From contig NZ_CP023278.1 of the NCBI RefSeq assembly GCF_002896875.1, positions 2,294,001-2,358,000 on the forward strand: 64,000 nt of DNA, read 5' to 3'. The position numbers and the translations under genes were made by a program. The DNA is from Nostoc sp. CENA543. GTDB taxonomy: Bacteria; Cyanobacteriota; Cyanobacteriia; Cyanobacteriales; Nostocaceae. The notes under the pieces are model-generated. The model did no database searches. It had not been told where the DNA came from and was given only the letters and a program-made list of their open reading frames with translations. Shown one piece after another: positions 17,753-26,293 of the stretch (its first letter is position 1; each line of letters begins with the position of its first letter).

Positions 17753-18412
17753 ATGCTGTCATACATGGATTGGTTATCAAAATTGCAACAACAGCGATCG
17801 CTGGCAGTGATTCGCGCCCCCAAACTGGAACTAGGATTAGAAATGGCGATGGCTGTAGCATCTGGGGGAATGAAGTTAATTGAAATTACCTGGAATAGCG
17901 ATCGCGCCGGAGAATTAATCACCCAACTCCGTAGTCAATTACCCGAATGTACGATTGGGACAGGGACATTATTTAATGTGCAGCAATTACAAGCGGCGAT
18001 CGCAGCTGGGGCGCAATTTTTGTTCACTCCCCACGTTAATCCGGCAATGATTCAAGCAGCAGTAGCCGCACAAACACCTATCATCCCCGGTGCGCTAACC
18101 CCAACAGAAATTATTACAGCTTGGTCTTGTGGTGCTAGCTGCGTCAAAGTCTTCCCTGTGCAAGCAGTGGGGGGTGCTAGTTATATCAAGAGTTTGCAAG
18201 GGCCACTTGGTCATATTCCCTTAATTCCCACAGGGGGAGTCACCCTAGAAAACGCGTCAGCTATGATTCAAGCAGGTGCGATCGCAGTTGGCTTAAGTGG
18301 CGAGTTATTTCCTAAACAGTTAGTAGCACAAAGAGACTGGGAAGCGATCGCCCAACTAGCCAGTAATTTACTCCGCAACTTAGCTGAATTTAACATAGAC
18401 AATAGGAGCTAG
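17753..18412 (+). CDS. eda: KDPG / 4-hydroxy-2-oxoglutarate aldolase
   Basis: Class I aldolase of the KDPG/KHG family, 219 aa. It would cleave 2-keto-3-deoxy-6-phosphogluconate to pyruvate and glyceraldehyde 3-phosphate, the last step of the Entner-Doudoroff route. Motifs: SLAVIRAPKLELGLEMA, KLIEITWNS (catalytic Glu region), GTGTLFNVQQLQAAIAAGAQF, and CVKVFPVQAVGGASYIKSL with the Schiff-base lysine in KVFP, then PTGGVTLENA. The frame is open 35 codons further upstream but that part is unlike the family; ATG 17753 (or 17765) is chosen. Eda is established; relative KHG activity is unknown. Confidence 0.92.
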   Translation: MLSYMDWLSKLQQQRSLAVIRAPKLELGLEMAMAVASGGMKLIEITWNSDRAGELITQLRSQLPECTIGTGTLFNVQQLQAAIAAGAQFLFTPHVNPAMIQAAVAAQTPIIPGALTPTEIITAWSCGASCVKVFPVQAVGGASYIKSLQGPLGHIPLIPTGGVTLENASAMIQAGAIAVGLSGELFPKQLVAQRDWEAIAQLASNLLRNLAEFNIDNRS

Positions 18413-18569
18413 GAACATCATGTTCCCTGTCCCCTGTAATACCAATTCATCAACATTCAGCCACGAGTTCAAAATTTATTTGGAATTTTGAATTGCTCTA
18501 ACTTGTGGTGTTGTCCGTATACAGCCCACAATAATAACTTGTTAAGCTCAAAGATAAGACGACAATGCC

Positions 18570-19430
18570 ATGATCATGTCCATACTACGCAAATTTACTG
18601 TTTTTCTTTTAGCTGTAAGTTTGTGCTTGACAACTGTCGCTTGTGGAGGCGGAAACCAAACCACCCCAAGCAATCGCAACGTCAGCCAAACCGCTACACC
18701 CACTAAATTAAGTGACGGTCAATATCAAGTCCAACAAGCCACCTATGACGATGGTTCAGGGGAGTACACTTTATTTTTACTCAACAGTACACCTCCAACC
18801 TTTGCCACCGAAAACTTGCAAATGGCTAGGCTAACTGATGATGAAATCAAAGAAGGTAAGAAAACTTATCTCAAAGTAGACAACGGACAACCAGTTTTAT
18901 ATTTGACAGAAGACTTTAAAATTGAGTACGTCCACAACGTCACCGAAACCAAAACCAACCCCAACACCGGACAGCAAGAAACCGTCGTAGTTCGTCGAGA
19001 AAGTGGTTTTTGGGCTCCCTTTACTGGTGCGTTAGCTGGTCAAGCAATAGGTAGCTTATTGTTTAGACCCCAATATTATGTACCTCCTGTATATCAACCA
19101 GGCGCAGGATTAATTACTGGCTACGGTGGTTATGGTACAACCTATGACCAAGCCGTTAATAGTTACCGCACCCGCTATAATTCAGCACCAGCAGCCGTAA
19201 GAAATCGCACTGCTTTCAGAACCACAGGAACAATCAGAAGATCATCTGGTAATTCTACTGTCCGTTCTACAACACGCACCAACCGACCCTCTGGTTCAGG
19301 TTTTGGTACCAGCACCTTAAGATCCTCTGGTAGATCAACTACCACCAGACGCAGCCCCAGCAGCAGCAGTTTTGGTAGTGGTCGTTCTCCAGCCCGTCGT
19401 AGCACAGGTTTTGGTAGTAGAAGACGCTAA
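18570..19430 (+). CDS. lipoprotein with Arg/Ser-rich tail
   Basis: 286-aa predicted lipoprotein of unknown function. The signal peptide ends in lipobox LTTVAC, with acylated Cys near residue 25 (CGGGNQ). The middle part (SDGQYQVQQATYDDGSGEYTLFLL, then FKIEYVHNVTETKTN) appears folded. A hydrophobic Gly-rich segment (GFWAPFTGALAGQAIGSLLF) precedes a Tyr/Pro stretch and a low-complexity basic C-terminus of Arg, Ser, Thr and Gly (about residues 205-286). The basic tail could bind polyanions such as cell-wall polymers; this is a guess. A terminator follows at 19550. Confidence 0.8.
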   Translation: MIMSILRKFTVFLLAVSLCLTTVACGGGNQTTPSNRNVSQTATPTKLSDGQYQVQQATYDDGSGEYTLFLLNSTPPTFATENLQMARLTDDEIKEGKKTYLKVDNGQPVLYLTEDFKIEYVHNVTETKTNPNTGQQETVVVRRESGFWAPFTGALAGQAIGSLLFRPQYYVPPVYQPGAGLITGYGGYGTTYDQAVNSYRTRYNSAPAAVRNRTAFRTTGTIRRSSGNSTVRSTTRTNRPSGSGFGTSTLRSSGRSTTTRRSPSSSSFGSGRSPARRSTGFGSRRR

Positions 19431-19549
19431 TTAATTGCGAATTTAATACCGAGTTGCCGTCAAATTTTGGAGTAGAGATTTGGAATATTGATTCTGAAAA
19501 ACTTCTCTGTTGATGTTGTTGAAATCAACTAAATATAATTCAAAACTAT

Positions 19550-19571
19550 AGGGGCATTTAGCCCCTTTTTT
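19550..19571 (+). terminator. rho-independent terminator
   Basis: GGGGC-ATTTA-GCCCC stem-loop followed directly by TTTTTT, 120 bp downstream of the lipoprotein stop and before the DUF4157 gene. The best intrinsic terminator in the window. Confidence 0.85.
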
Positions 19572-19693
19572 ATTATTTGACTCTATGACAAATAGTAGCG
19601 ATCGCTAACACCCCTCTGATGTTTCGTGTAATGATGATCACTAGCTATATCTGGACGACGAAGCACGCCGGAAATTACTGGGAGGGTGAATAA

Positions 19694-21433
19694 ATGTGTA
19701 GTAGACAATACAAGGCACGTAAAATATTTAGCAAGTCCTCCGATACACCAGCGTCAAATCCATTGGAATTACGCCCCTTTGTCGTCCAGCCCCGACCACA
19801 AACACCAGAGTTACAGGCTCAGGAAGAGAAATTAGCACAGTCTGATAGTTTGTTGAGGAATATATCAACTTTTCGTCCAGGCTATGAACCACCGCCACCA
19901 CCACGTATTCAGACTCAGTTAACAATTGGTGAGCCAGGGGATAAATATGAGCAAGAAGCCGATCGGGTAGCAGCAGATGTAGTGCAAAGAATTAATGCAC
20001 CTCAAATGTCTCCGGTTCAGCGATCGCAAGTTATAGAAGATGAAAATGAGCTGCAAGCGAAACCACTGGTACAGCGTATGTCGAATGTAGGTAGTATGGC
20101 TGCACCACCCGATTTAGAAGCATCCATCCAAGGGTTAAAGGGTAGTGGACAGCCACTAGTAGACAGTATCCGAGAACCAATGGAACAGGCATTTGGGGCT
20201 AATTTCAGTGGGGTGAAAGTCCACACAGATTCTCAATCTGACCAATTGAATCAATCAATTCAGGCAAAAGCTTTTACCACAGGGCAGGATATCTTTTTTC
20301 GGCAAGGCGCATACAACCCCAGTAGCAATGGAGGACAAGAGTTAATTGCCCATGAGTTAACTCACGTTGTGCAACAGAATGGAGGTGCAGTACAGAGATC
20401 ACCGCAACCCTCAGAGCAAAACGCCTCAATGTCGTTTACAGCTAACCCTGAACACTCCATTCAACGTCATCCCGTACACTGGGAAAGGTCTCAAGACGTG
20501 CAGAACTTCCTCGGTGTCAACCCTGGTTGGGCATTTTTCGGTAAGACAAAACTAGGAAGATGTCAAAAAGCGATCCGTGAGTATCAAAGTCTCCCAGAAG
20601 ATGGATTTGCTGCCAGAAAACAAAAATTGACTGCGATCGAAAAAGAACTGGTGGCATGGCAGGCGAAGTATGGAGTTACCAAAAAAGATAGTGAAGCAGC
20701 ACGGCTAATTCCGGTCATACAGAAGATGGTCAACTATGAGAGAGAAGAAATCGATTTATCAGAAAAAAGAGCATCTGGAGAGATAGACCCAGATAAACCA
20801 TCTTCATGGCGGCAGGCGCGAGACTTTCCCACTAATGCTGAATACGAGATTACATTTAGAGCTTTAATGAAGTTAAATCTCGGAAAAACAGGGATAGATG
20901 TTCCTAGATTGGGAGAGATGGATGCACAGGATAAAAAGAGTTTTCAACAGGCAACACCGGACGCTGTATGTAATTACGCAAATACAGGTGCAAATATATC
21001 TGCTAGCCGCAGTTTTAAATTTACAAATCAGATAGCAGCTAAGTCTTCATCAAAAGGCAAATCTAATTTGATAGTGGTGCAAGTTATACGTCCCGGATAT
21101 GCAATCGATGTAGAGCAGAATGCTTACAATGAGGAGGAGCAACTAGGTATTGATAGTGGCATCACAGAAAAAGATAAGCGGAAAGCCAGAGAGGCTAAAG
21201 AGATCGCAACGCTGAAAAATCCGCCAGAACTGATTCTTGGCTGGGTAGAATTTCCGACAGATGTCATAAATGAGGCAGGTAGTCTAGAAGATGCAGTGCG
21301 AAATAACTTGATCAAATTCGTATTTAACCCTGCCTATGGCAAGGGGGAACTGGGGGAAGACTTACCAGAACTCAGTGAGATGAAAAACTTTGATGAATTG
21401 TCACTTATGTGGGCAACATACCCACCAACCTGA
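19694..21433 (+). CDS. eCIS core domain (DUF4157) protein, candidate injection-system cargo
   Basis: 579-aa protein. A Pro-rich N-terminus (QPRPQTPELQ, PPPPPR at 66-71) precedes LTIGEPGDKYEQEADRVA (residues 76-93) and the DUF4157 domain at about 140-232: PLVDSIREPMEQAFGANFSGVKVHTD, AFTTGQDIFFRQG, and ELIAHELTHVVQQ, where HELTH (220-224) is a zinc-metalloprotease-type HExxH. DUF4157 is the hallmark of proteins loaded on extracellular contractile injection systems. Residues 260-579 match nothing I recognise and would be the cargo or toxin part. Ribosome-binding site GGAGGGTGA is strong and fixes the start. No sheath, tube or baseplate genes are in the window; no immunity gene is evident. Confidence 0.88.
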   Translation: MCSRQYKARKIFSKSSDTPASNPLELRPFVVQPRPQTPELQAQEEKLAQSDSLLRNISTFRPGYEPPPPPRIQTQLTIGEPGDKYEQEADRVAADVVQRINAPQMSPVQRSQVIEDENELQAKPLVQRMSNVGSMAAPPDLEASIQGLKGSGQPLVDSIREPMEQAFGANFSGVKVHTDSQSDQLNQSIQAKAFTTGQDIFFRQGAYNPSSNGGQELIAHELTHVVQQNGGAVQRSPQPSEQNASMSFTANPEHSIQRHPVHWERSQDVQNFLGVNPGWAFFGKTKLGRCQKAIREYQSLPEDGFAARKQKLTAIEKELVAWQAKYGVTKKDSEAARLIPVIQKMVNYEREEIDLSEKRASGEIDPDKPSSWRQARDFPTNAEYEITFRALMKLNLGKTGIDVPRLGEMDAQDKKSFQQATPDAVCNYANTGANISASRSFKFTNQIAAKSSSKGKSNLIVVQVIRPGYAIDVEQNAYNEEEQLGIDSGITEKDKRKAREAKEIATLKNPPELILGWVEFPTDVINEAGSLEDAVRNNLIKFVFNPAYGKGELGEDLPELSEMKNFDELSLMWATYPPT

Positions 21434-21513
21434 GTCGCTCAATGCACCTTGAAGAGCGATCGCCCTTCCCGTCAGCTTGCTAAACTAAAACCATCCCGCA
21501 GCCTTCAGGAGCT

Positions 21514-22077
21514 ATGAACTCTACAACTACCCAAAAACCAAGCTTAGAAGAGTTTCTCAAGCTCCCAGAAACAAAACCAGCTAGTGAATATATCAATGGT
21601 GAAATTTGGCAAAAACCTATGCCAAAAGGTAGACACAGTCGCTTGCAAGGTAAACTGATTGAGGTTATTAATCAAGTTAGTGAGGCGCAGAAAATCGCCT
21701 ACGGATTTCCTGAATTACGGTGTACTTTCGGTAATCGCTCAATTGTTCCTGATTTAGCTGTATTTCAATGGAAACGTATCCCATTCACTATTAATGGTGA
21801 TGTACCTGATAATTTTCAAATACCACCAGACTGGACGATTGAGATCCTCTCACCTGAGCAAAAACCTAACAAAGTAATTGGTGATATTCTTCACTGTCTC
21901 CAATATGGTAGCCGTCTAGGATGGTTTCTTGACCCAGATGACTTCAGTATTTTGATCTTTTTACCAGAAAAACAGCCAGCCTTACTTCAAGGAGAAGATT
22001 CCTTACCTGTCTTACATGAAATTCCACTGACGCTAACTGTCAATCAAGTTTTTGCATGGCTAAAAATGGGTACTTGA
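21514..22077 (+). CDS. Uma2 family endonuclease-like protein (DUF820)
   Basis: 187-aa protein of the PD-(D/E)XK superfamily, Uma2/DUF820 branch, greatly expanded in cyanobacteria with unknown role. Core elements: SEYINGEIWQKPMPKGRHS (residues 24-43, with the conserved Glu), IVPDLAVFQW (Asp of the active site), PPDWTIEILSPEQKPNKVIGDILHCLQ (Glu-X-Leu motif and downstream Lys), and GWFLDPDDFSILIF. All catalytic positions appear present. ATG 21514 is preceded by CAGGAG. It follows the DUF4157 gene by 80 bp on the same strand; a functional link is not supported. Confidence 0.9.
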   Translation: MNSTTTQKPSLEEFLKLPETKPASEYINGEIWQKPMPKGRHSRLQGKLIEVINQVSEAQKIAYGFPELRCTFGNRSIVPDLAVFQWKRIPFTINGDVPDNFQIPPDWTIEILSPEQKPNKVIGDILHCLQYGSRLGWFLDPDDFSILIFLPEKQPALLQGEDSLPVLHEIPLTLTVNQVFAWLKMGT

Positions 22078-22171
22078 GCCTAACCACTGAAATTATACAG
22101 TCATGACAGCGATCGCTTCTTTTATAAAAAATCATATCAATGGAGGCGATCGCTATTTGTGCATCTGCATT

Positions 22172-22735
22172 TTATTTTTTAGGGCGATCGCCTGGGGGAC
22201 GAGATGGAACACCCAACGCCTCAATTAATTGTTGTTCACTCACACCCAATTTTGCGGCTGCACTTTTGAAATCAGGGCGGGGAGGTGGGCCTGATGGTCT
22301 TTCAGAGGGCGGATTTTGGGGAACTCCTAAAGCTTGTTTTAATTGAGTTTCACTGACTCCTAATTTTTGGGCGGCTGCTGCAAAATTGGGAGGCTGGCGA
22401 TCGCCTGGAGGTTGGGGTGGAACACCCAAAGCCTCCATTAACTTTTCTTCACTCACACCCAATTTAGCTGCTGCACCTTTGAAATCAGGACGGGGAGGTG
22501 GGCCTGATGGTCGTTCAGAGGGCGGATTCGCTGGAACTCCTAAAGCTTGTTTTAATTCAGCCTCACTCACCCCCAGCTTTTGCGCCGCCGCCGCAAAATT
22601 AGGTCTGGGTGGTCTTTGTTGTTGATTCGGTGTTGGTGAATTTTGGGCTACCGTCGTAGATTGATTAGCGATTAAACCAAAAGTCCCAATAGCTAACGGT
22701 AGACTAGCAGTAATGAAAAGCCGCTTAATACGCAT
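22172..22735 (-). CDS. secreted protein built from duplicated helical repeats
   Basis: 187-aa exported protein. The signal peptide (MRIKRLFITASLPLAIGTFG...) ends near residue 30 (TVAQ). The rest is four copies of a 23-residue unit of the form F-x-A/S-AAAxKLGVSExxLxxALGVP at 46-68, 84-106, 117-139 and 155-177, joined by Pro-rich linkers. The units form two 71-residue blocks (long linker PPSERPSGPPPRP, then short linker PPxxPPGDR), and at DNA level the blocks match with a 213-bp period. It is divergent from the response regulator/sensor kinase pair 310 bp away, so it may be its target. Function unknown. Confidence 0.8.
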   Translation of the reverse strand: MRIKRLFITASLPLAIGTFGLIANQSTTVAQNSPTPNQQQRPPRPNFAAAAQKLGVSEAELKQALGVPANPPSERPSGPPPRPDFKGAAAKLGVSEEKLMEALGVPPQPPGDRQPPNFAAAAQKLGVSETQLKQALGVPQNPPSERPSGPPPRPDFKSAAAKLGVSEQQLIEALGVPSRPPGDRPKK

Positions 22736-23044
22736 AAAACCCTTCCCTGAAGATAAATTTCGTGTGGTCTATGTTTCGATTAAGCCAACTCAAAATTACA
22801 ATTCTATATTCTCTTAAATTACAGTTTTGTCATCAGCCAAGAGTGCCAATTAATTCACCATAGAAGAGAATAGAGATATTTATACTAATCCGACTCGATT
22901 ATTGAAATTACTTACGTAAGTAGAGCAAGGTGAATAGATAACAGAAGTATATTTACCTTCGCGGAAGTCAAATATACTTCCCAATATTCAATATTTTCAA
23001 CTATTACCCATTCCCGATTCCCAATTCCCCATTCCCTTGATTTT
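22736..23044. other. divergent promoter region
   Basis: 309-bp spacer between the secreted repeat protein and the response regulator. AT-rich, ending with CCCATTCCC/CCAATTCCCC repeats that abut the response-regulator ATG. No gene seen. Confidence 0.5.
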
Positions 23045-23713
23045 ATGCACATTCTCTTTGTCGAAGACGAACTAAAAATTGCTAGCTTTGTGCAAGCTGG
23101 TTTAAAAGAGCAAGGATTTACCGTTGATTACTCTGATAATGGTGATGAGGGATATCTGCGCGCAATAGAACAAGAATATGATGCCATTGTCTTAGACATC
23201 ATGCTGCCAGGGAAAGACGGGTTAGCGATTTTAAAAAGTTTACGACAAAGAAAAAAGAATACTCCAGTCATTTTATTAACGGCGCGCAACGAACTAGACG
23301 ATCGCCTCGCCGGATTGAATTTAGGCGCAGATGACTATATAGCCAAACCCTTTTTTGTAGAGGAATTAGTGGCGCGTCTTCATGCTGTGGTTCGTCGGAG
23401 TAGCGGCGATCGCCAAAATCTACTTTCAGTTAGTGGATTACAGTTAGATAGAATCTCACGAGAAGTTAAATGTAATGGGGAGATAGTAGAACTAACTAGC
23501 CGTGAGTTTAACCTTTTAGAATATTTAATGCGATCGCCCGGAAGAGTTTTTACCCGCACACAAATTTTAGAACACGTTTGGGGTTACGACTTCAACCCCA
23601 ATACCAATATTGTTGATGTTTGTATTCAAAGAATTCGCAAAAAAATCGAAATCGTAGGTGGTTGGGGTCTAATTGAAAGCGTGCGCGGCGTAGGATACAG
23701 GTTTAAGAATTAG
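23045..23713 (+). CDS. OmpR/PhoB-type response regulator
   Basis: 222-aa DNA-binding response regulator. Receiver domain at 1-117: acidic pocket EDE (7-9), phospho-acceptor Asp51 in VLDIMLPGKDG, Thr79 and Lys101 in DDYIAKPF. The C-terminal winged helix (about 125-222) has LTSREFNLLEYLMRSPGRVF, TQILEHVWGYDFNPNTNIVDVCIQRIRKKIE and VRGVGYRF. It resembles the RppA/NrsR/CopR-like regulators of cyanobacteria. It is followed by its probable cognate kinase after 117 bp of tandem repeats, so the two may share a transcript. Confidence 0.96.
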   Translation: MHILFVEDELKIASFVQAGLKEQGFTVDYSDNGDEGYLRAIEQEYDAIVLDIMLPGKDGLAILKSLRQRKKNTPVILLTARNELDDRLAGLNLGADDYIAKPFFVEELVARLHAVVRRSSGDRQNLLSVSGLQLDRISREVKCNGEIVELTSREFNLLEYLMRSPGRVFTRTQILEHVWGYDFNPNTNIVDVCIQRIRKKIEIVGGWGLIESVRGVGYRFKN

Positions 23714-23830
23714 TCAATAGTCAATAGTCATTAGTCAATAGTCATTAGTCATTAGTCATTAGTTTTTGCTACCTTGTCTACCTTGTCTACCTTGTCCCCA
23801 ATCCCCAATCCCCAATCCCCAATCAATCCC
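23714..23830. repeat. three kinds of simple tandem repeat filling the regulator-kinase spacer
   Basis: TAGTCAA/TAGTCAT heptamers (23713-23763), then TACCTTGTC 9-mers (23770-23798), then CCCCAAT heptamers (23797-23829), ending one base before the kinase ATG. No Shine-Dalgarno sequence remains in front of the kinase start. Confidence 0.9.
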
Positions 23831-25276
23831 ATGTCCCAATTTCGACTCCGTGTTGCTTTGTTGTCTGCGGCTTTAGCTGGTGGTGCTTTAGTTGGTTTTG
23901 GATTTGTGTCTTGGTGGTTAATTTATGACGCTAAACTCACCCGCCTAAATGCTCAATTAGAAGCTCAATTGATGAGACCACCTATAAAAGATTTTTGGCG
24001 TTTTCCTCGACCTGAATTAGCAAAAGAATTAGATATCAAGGGGGAAATGTCGAATTCTTTGTTAGTTACAAATAACAGTGGTCAAATTATCTATAAATCT
24101 ACTACATGGCCAGATGAATTGAATTTAAAGGGTTTGTTCCGTCAATATCCACCGCTATCACCATCAGCAAAAGTTCCGCCGAAAATTCCCCCAGATGTTC
24201 AGGGTTTTTTAGGTCAACATCCACCACCCCCTCCCCCGCGTTTACCGCCTTTACGTCCACGATTATTAACGCAGCAGACAAAAACGGGGACTTGGCGTTT
24301 TGGTGTGATGAGTTTTCCTGAATATCAGGTGGCGATCGCTGTTAGTTTACAAACAATTGATCGGGAAATGAATCTCATCCGTGATGTGTTTGTAATTGCG
24401 ATACCTGTCCTACTTTTTTTGGTGTCTGGTGGCGCGTGGATAGTATCAGGAAATGCTTTAAATCCGATTCGTCAATTAGTGGTTGCTATTCGCCAAGTCA
24501 CGGCTACAGGATTGGATCAAAGAATTCCTATCGGTGCTACAGATGTGGAATTTATGGAACTAATTCAGGTGTTTAACCAAATGTTGGAACGTCTGAAACA
24601 TAGTTTTAAACAAGCATCCCGCTTTAGTGGCGATGCAGCACATGAACTTAAAACACCATTAGCAATTCTCCAAGGAGAACTAGAACGCAGTCTCCAACAG
24701 GCTGAACCAGGTTCAGAAATGCAGCAAAGTTTGGGTAATTTGCTAGATGAAGTCCGCCGACTGAGTGGGATTGTCCGCAAGCTGTTGTTACTGTCTTTAG
24801 CTGACGCAGGACAAATGAGTTTACATCGTGTGGAAGTGGATATTTCCCAGATGTTAGTCCAAATGTTGGAGGACATCGAACTTTTAGCACCCCATCTGCA
24901 AGTCGAGATCAAAATTACACCTGGATTGCAGGTTGATGGCGATCGCGATTTGCTCAACCAAGTTTTACAAAACCTCTTGAGTAACGCTATCAAGTACAAT
25001 CTCCCAGAGGGTTGGATACAAATTGAGGCTCGACAACGAGGAAAAATCGTCTACATCACTATCAGCAACGCTTCTCAAGATATCCCAATTGGCGATCGCG
25101 ATCGTCTCTTTGAGCGATTCTATCGCGGCGATCTCTCCAGAAATCGAAAAGTTGACGGTACAGGATTGGGACTTAGCCTAGCTAGAGAAATTACCATCGC
25201 ACACGGTGGGGAACTTTATCTAGAACCTACTGTGTTGGGTCAAACTGCTTTCACCTTACGCTTACCCAATAATTAA
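23831..25276 (+). CDS. two-component sensor histidine kinase
   Basis: 481-aa inner-membrane kinase, partner of the preceding regulator. TM1 is at about 8-31, then a periplasmic region (32-182) with a Pro-rich loop (HPPPPPPRLPPLRPR near 130-144), TM2 at about 186-206, and HAMP to about 258. HisKA contains His271 in GDAAHELKTPLAIL; the ATPase has N384 (LLSNAIKYN), and GTGLGLSLA. ATG 23831 gives the right TM1; the frame is open upstream only through repeat DNA starting at a TTG. The signal sensed is unknown; metals or membrane redox state are sensed by related cyanobacterial kinases. Confidence 0.94.
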   Translation: MSQFRLRVALLSAALAGGALVGFGFVSWWLIYDAKLTRLNAQLEAQLMRPPIKDFWRFPRPELAKELDIKGEMSNSLLVTNNSGQIIYKSTTWPDELNLKGLFRQYPPLSPSAKVPPKIPPDVQGFLGQHPPPPPPRLPPLRPRLLTQQTKTGTWRFGVMSFPEYQVAIAVSLQTIDREMNLIRDVFVIAIPVLLFLVSGGAWIVSGNALNPIRQLVVAIRQVTATGLDQRIPIGATDVEFMELIQVFNQMLERLKHSFKQASRFSGDAAHELKTPLAILQGELERSLQQAEPGSEMQQSLGNLLDEVRRLSGIVRKLLLLSLADAGQMSLHRVEVDISQMLVQMLEDIELLAPHLQVEIKITPGLQVDGDRDLLNQVLQNLLSNAIKYNLPEGWIQIEARQRGKIVYITISNASQDIPIGDRDRLFERFYRGDLSRNRKVDGTGLGLSLAREITIAHGGELYLEPTVLGQTAFTLRLPNN

Positions 25277-25488
25277 ACCATGAATATCTAGTCTTAAAAC
25301 TTGGTAAAGCACCCAGAAATCTAACTAATACTGAAAACCGACAAAAAACTGATCAAATCAGCCTTATTTACTATTAAATTTTGCCTTTTTATGGGGGTTA
25401 GGGGCGAAAATCCTCCCAATTTATCGATGCTTTCTTCTGCACCCTCACAACCTACATACCCCTTTACCCATCACTCTCGACATACACC

Positions 25489-25725
25489 TTAAATCGCTGC
25501 TTCTTCACGCTGACAATCAAAAACCACCATAAAAGAAGCATTAGGAACTACTTGGCATAGATGCTGCATATAACCATCAGCATCGGAACGACTGCGAAAA
25601 CGGGCAACAATCTCACGCTTGGCATCGGGAAGTAAACGTGCGATCGCCCAGGAATTGAGGCGTTGTTTATAGCCTTTAGACGGAGTTTCAGAGATGGTTG
25701 CTTTGTATTCAGAATTTTGTGGCAT
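25489..25725 (-). CDS. conserved small protein of unknown function
   Basis: 78-aa soluble protein: basic middle (LLPDAKREIVARFRSRSDADGYMQHLCQVVP) and a hydrophobic strand (ASFMVVFDC) at the end. The arrangement strand-helix-strand resembles small cyanobacterial proteins I have seen without function. The start at 25725 follows AAGATAATC on the minus strand. Convergent with the kinase gene. Confidence 0.65.
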   Translation of the reverse strand: MPQNSEYKATISETPSKGYKQRLNSWAIARLLPDAKREIVARFRSRSDADGYMQHLCQVVPNASFMVVFDCQREEAAI

Positions 25726-26293
25726 GATTATCTTAACCGTATTAAGTTTCAGTAAAGGCGATGGTGAATATCTTGAAGATATTCACTACTCCTTTTTTAT
25801 ATTTCTGCCACCTTGTTATTCGATTATTTATAAATTGTCAACACCGAATGATATATTTGAGACTACACCAAGACTTAAATGATCATTTAGTCTGAACCAG
25901 CAGTTATTTACTTAATAAAAGCTTAAGTAGTCAAGTTATAATTTAAACAACATAAATTTATTAAAGTAAAGTAACACTAGTATTTAATTAGACTTATTTT
26001 CTCATTTACATTACATAGCAGACAGTTTTGAGCAATTATGAAAGCTGTGTTCTTCAATATGAAGAAAAATCACAACTTGCAGCACAGTTGACACAAAACT
26101 CTAGCTTGAGCAAGTCAGCAATGATTTACGAAATCTAACATTTTGACTAGTTTTTGAGCATATTACTTCATAAAACGTGATTAACTCAATCTGGATTAAA
26201 TATTTAAGACTTTACTAAAAATATCGAATCGGTTGACCAATAGTTGTAGGTTAGTTAAAATCTTGGCAACAAATTATACTTGCAAAACATAAA
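25726..26293. other. AT-rich region upstream of ATP-grasp gene
   Basis: 568 bp, strongly AT-rich. A short open frame rightwards from 25694 overlaps the divergent 78-aa gene and looks spurious. CTTGAAGATATTCA-like and TATTCA repeats occur but no clear element. No gene supported. Confidence 0.45.

Noticed and set aside
19694-21433. ADP-ribosyltransferase toxin domain in the DUF4157 protein
   Set aside because: No R-S-E or H-Y-E triad could be identified in the C-terminus, so no toxin class is assigned.
22386-22625. 79-codon plus-strand frame
   Set aside because: Antisense to the secreted repeat protein; its repetitiveness is inherited from the real gene.
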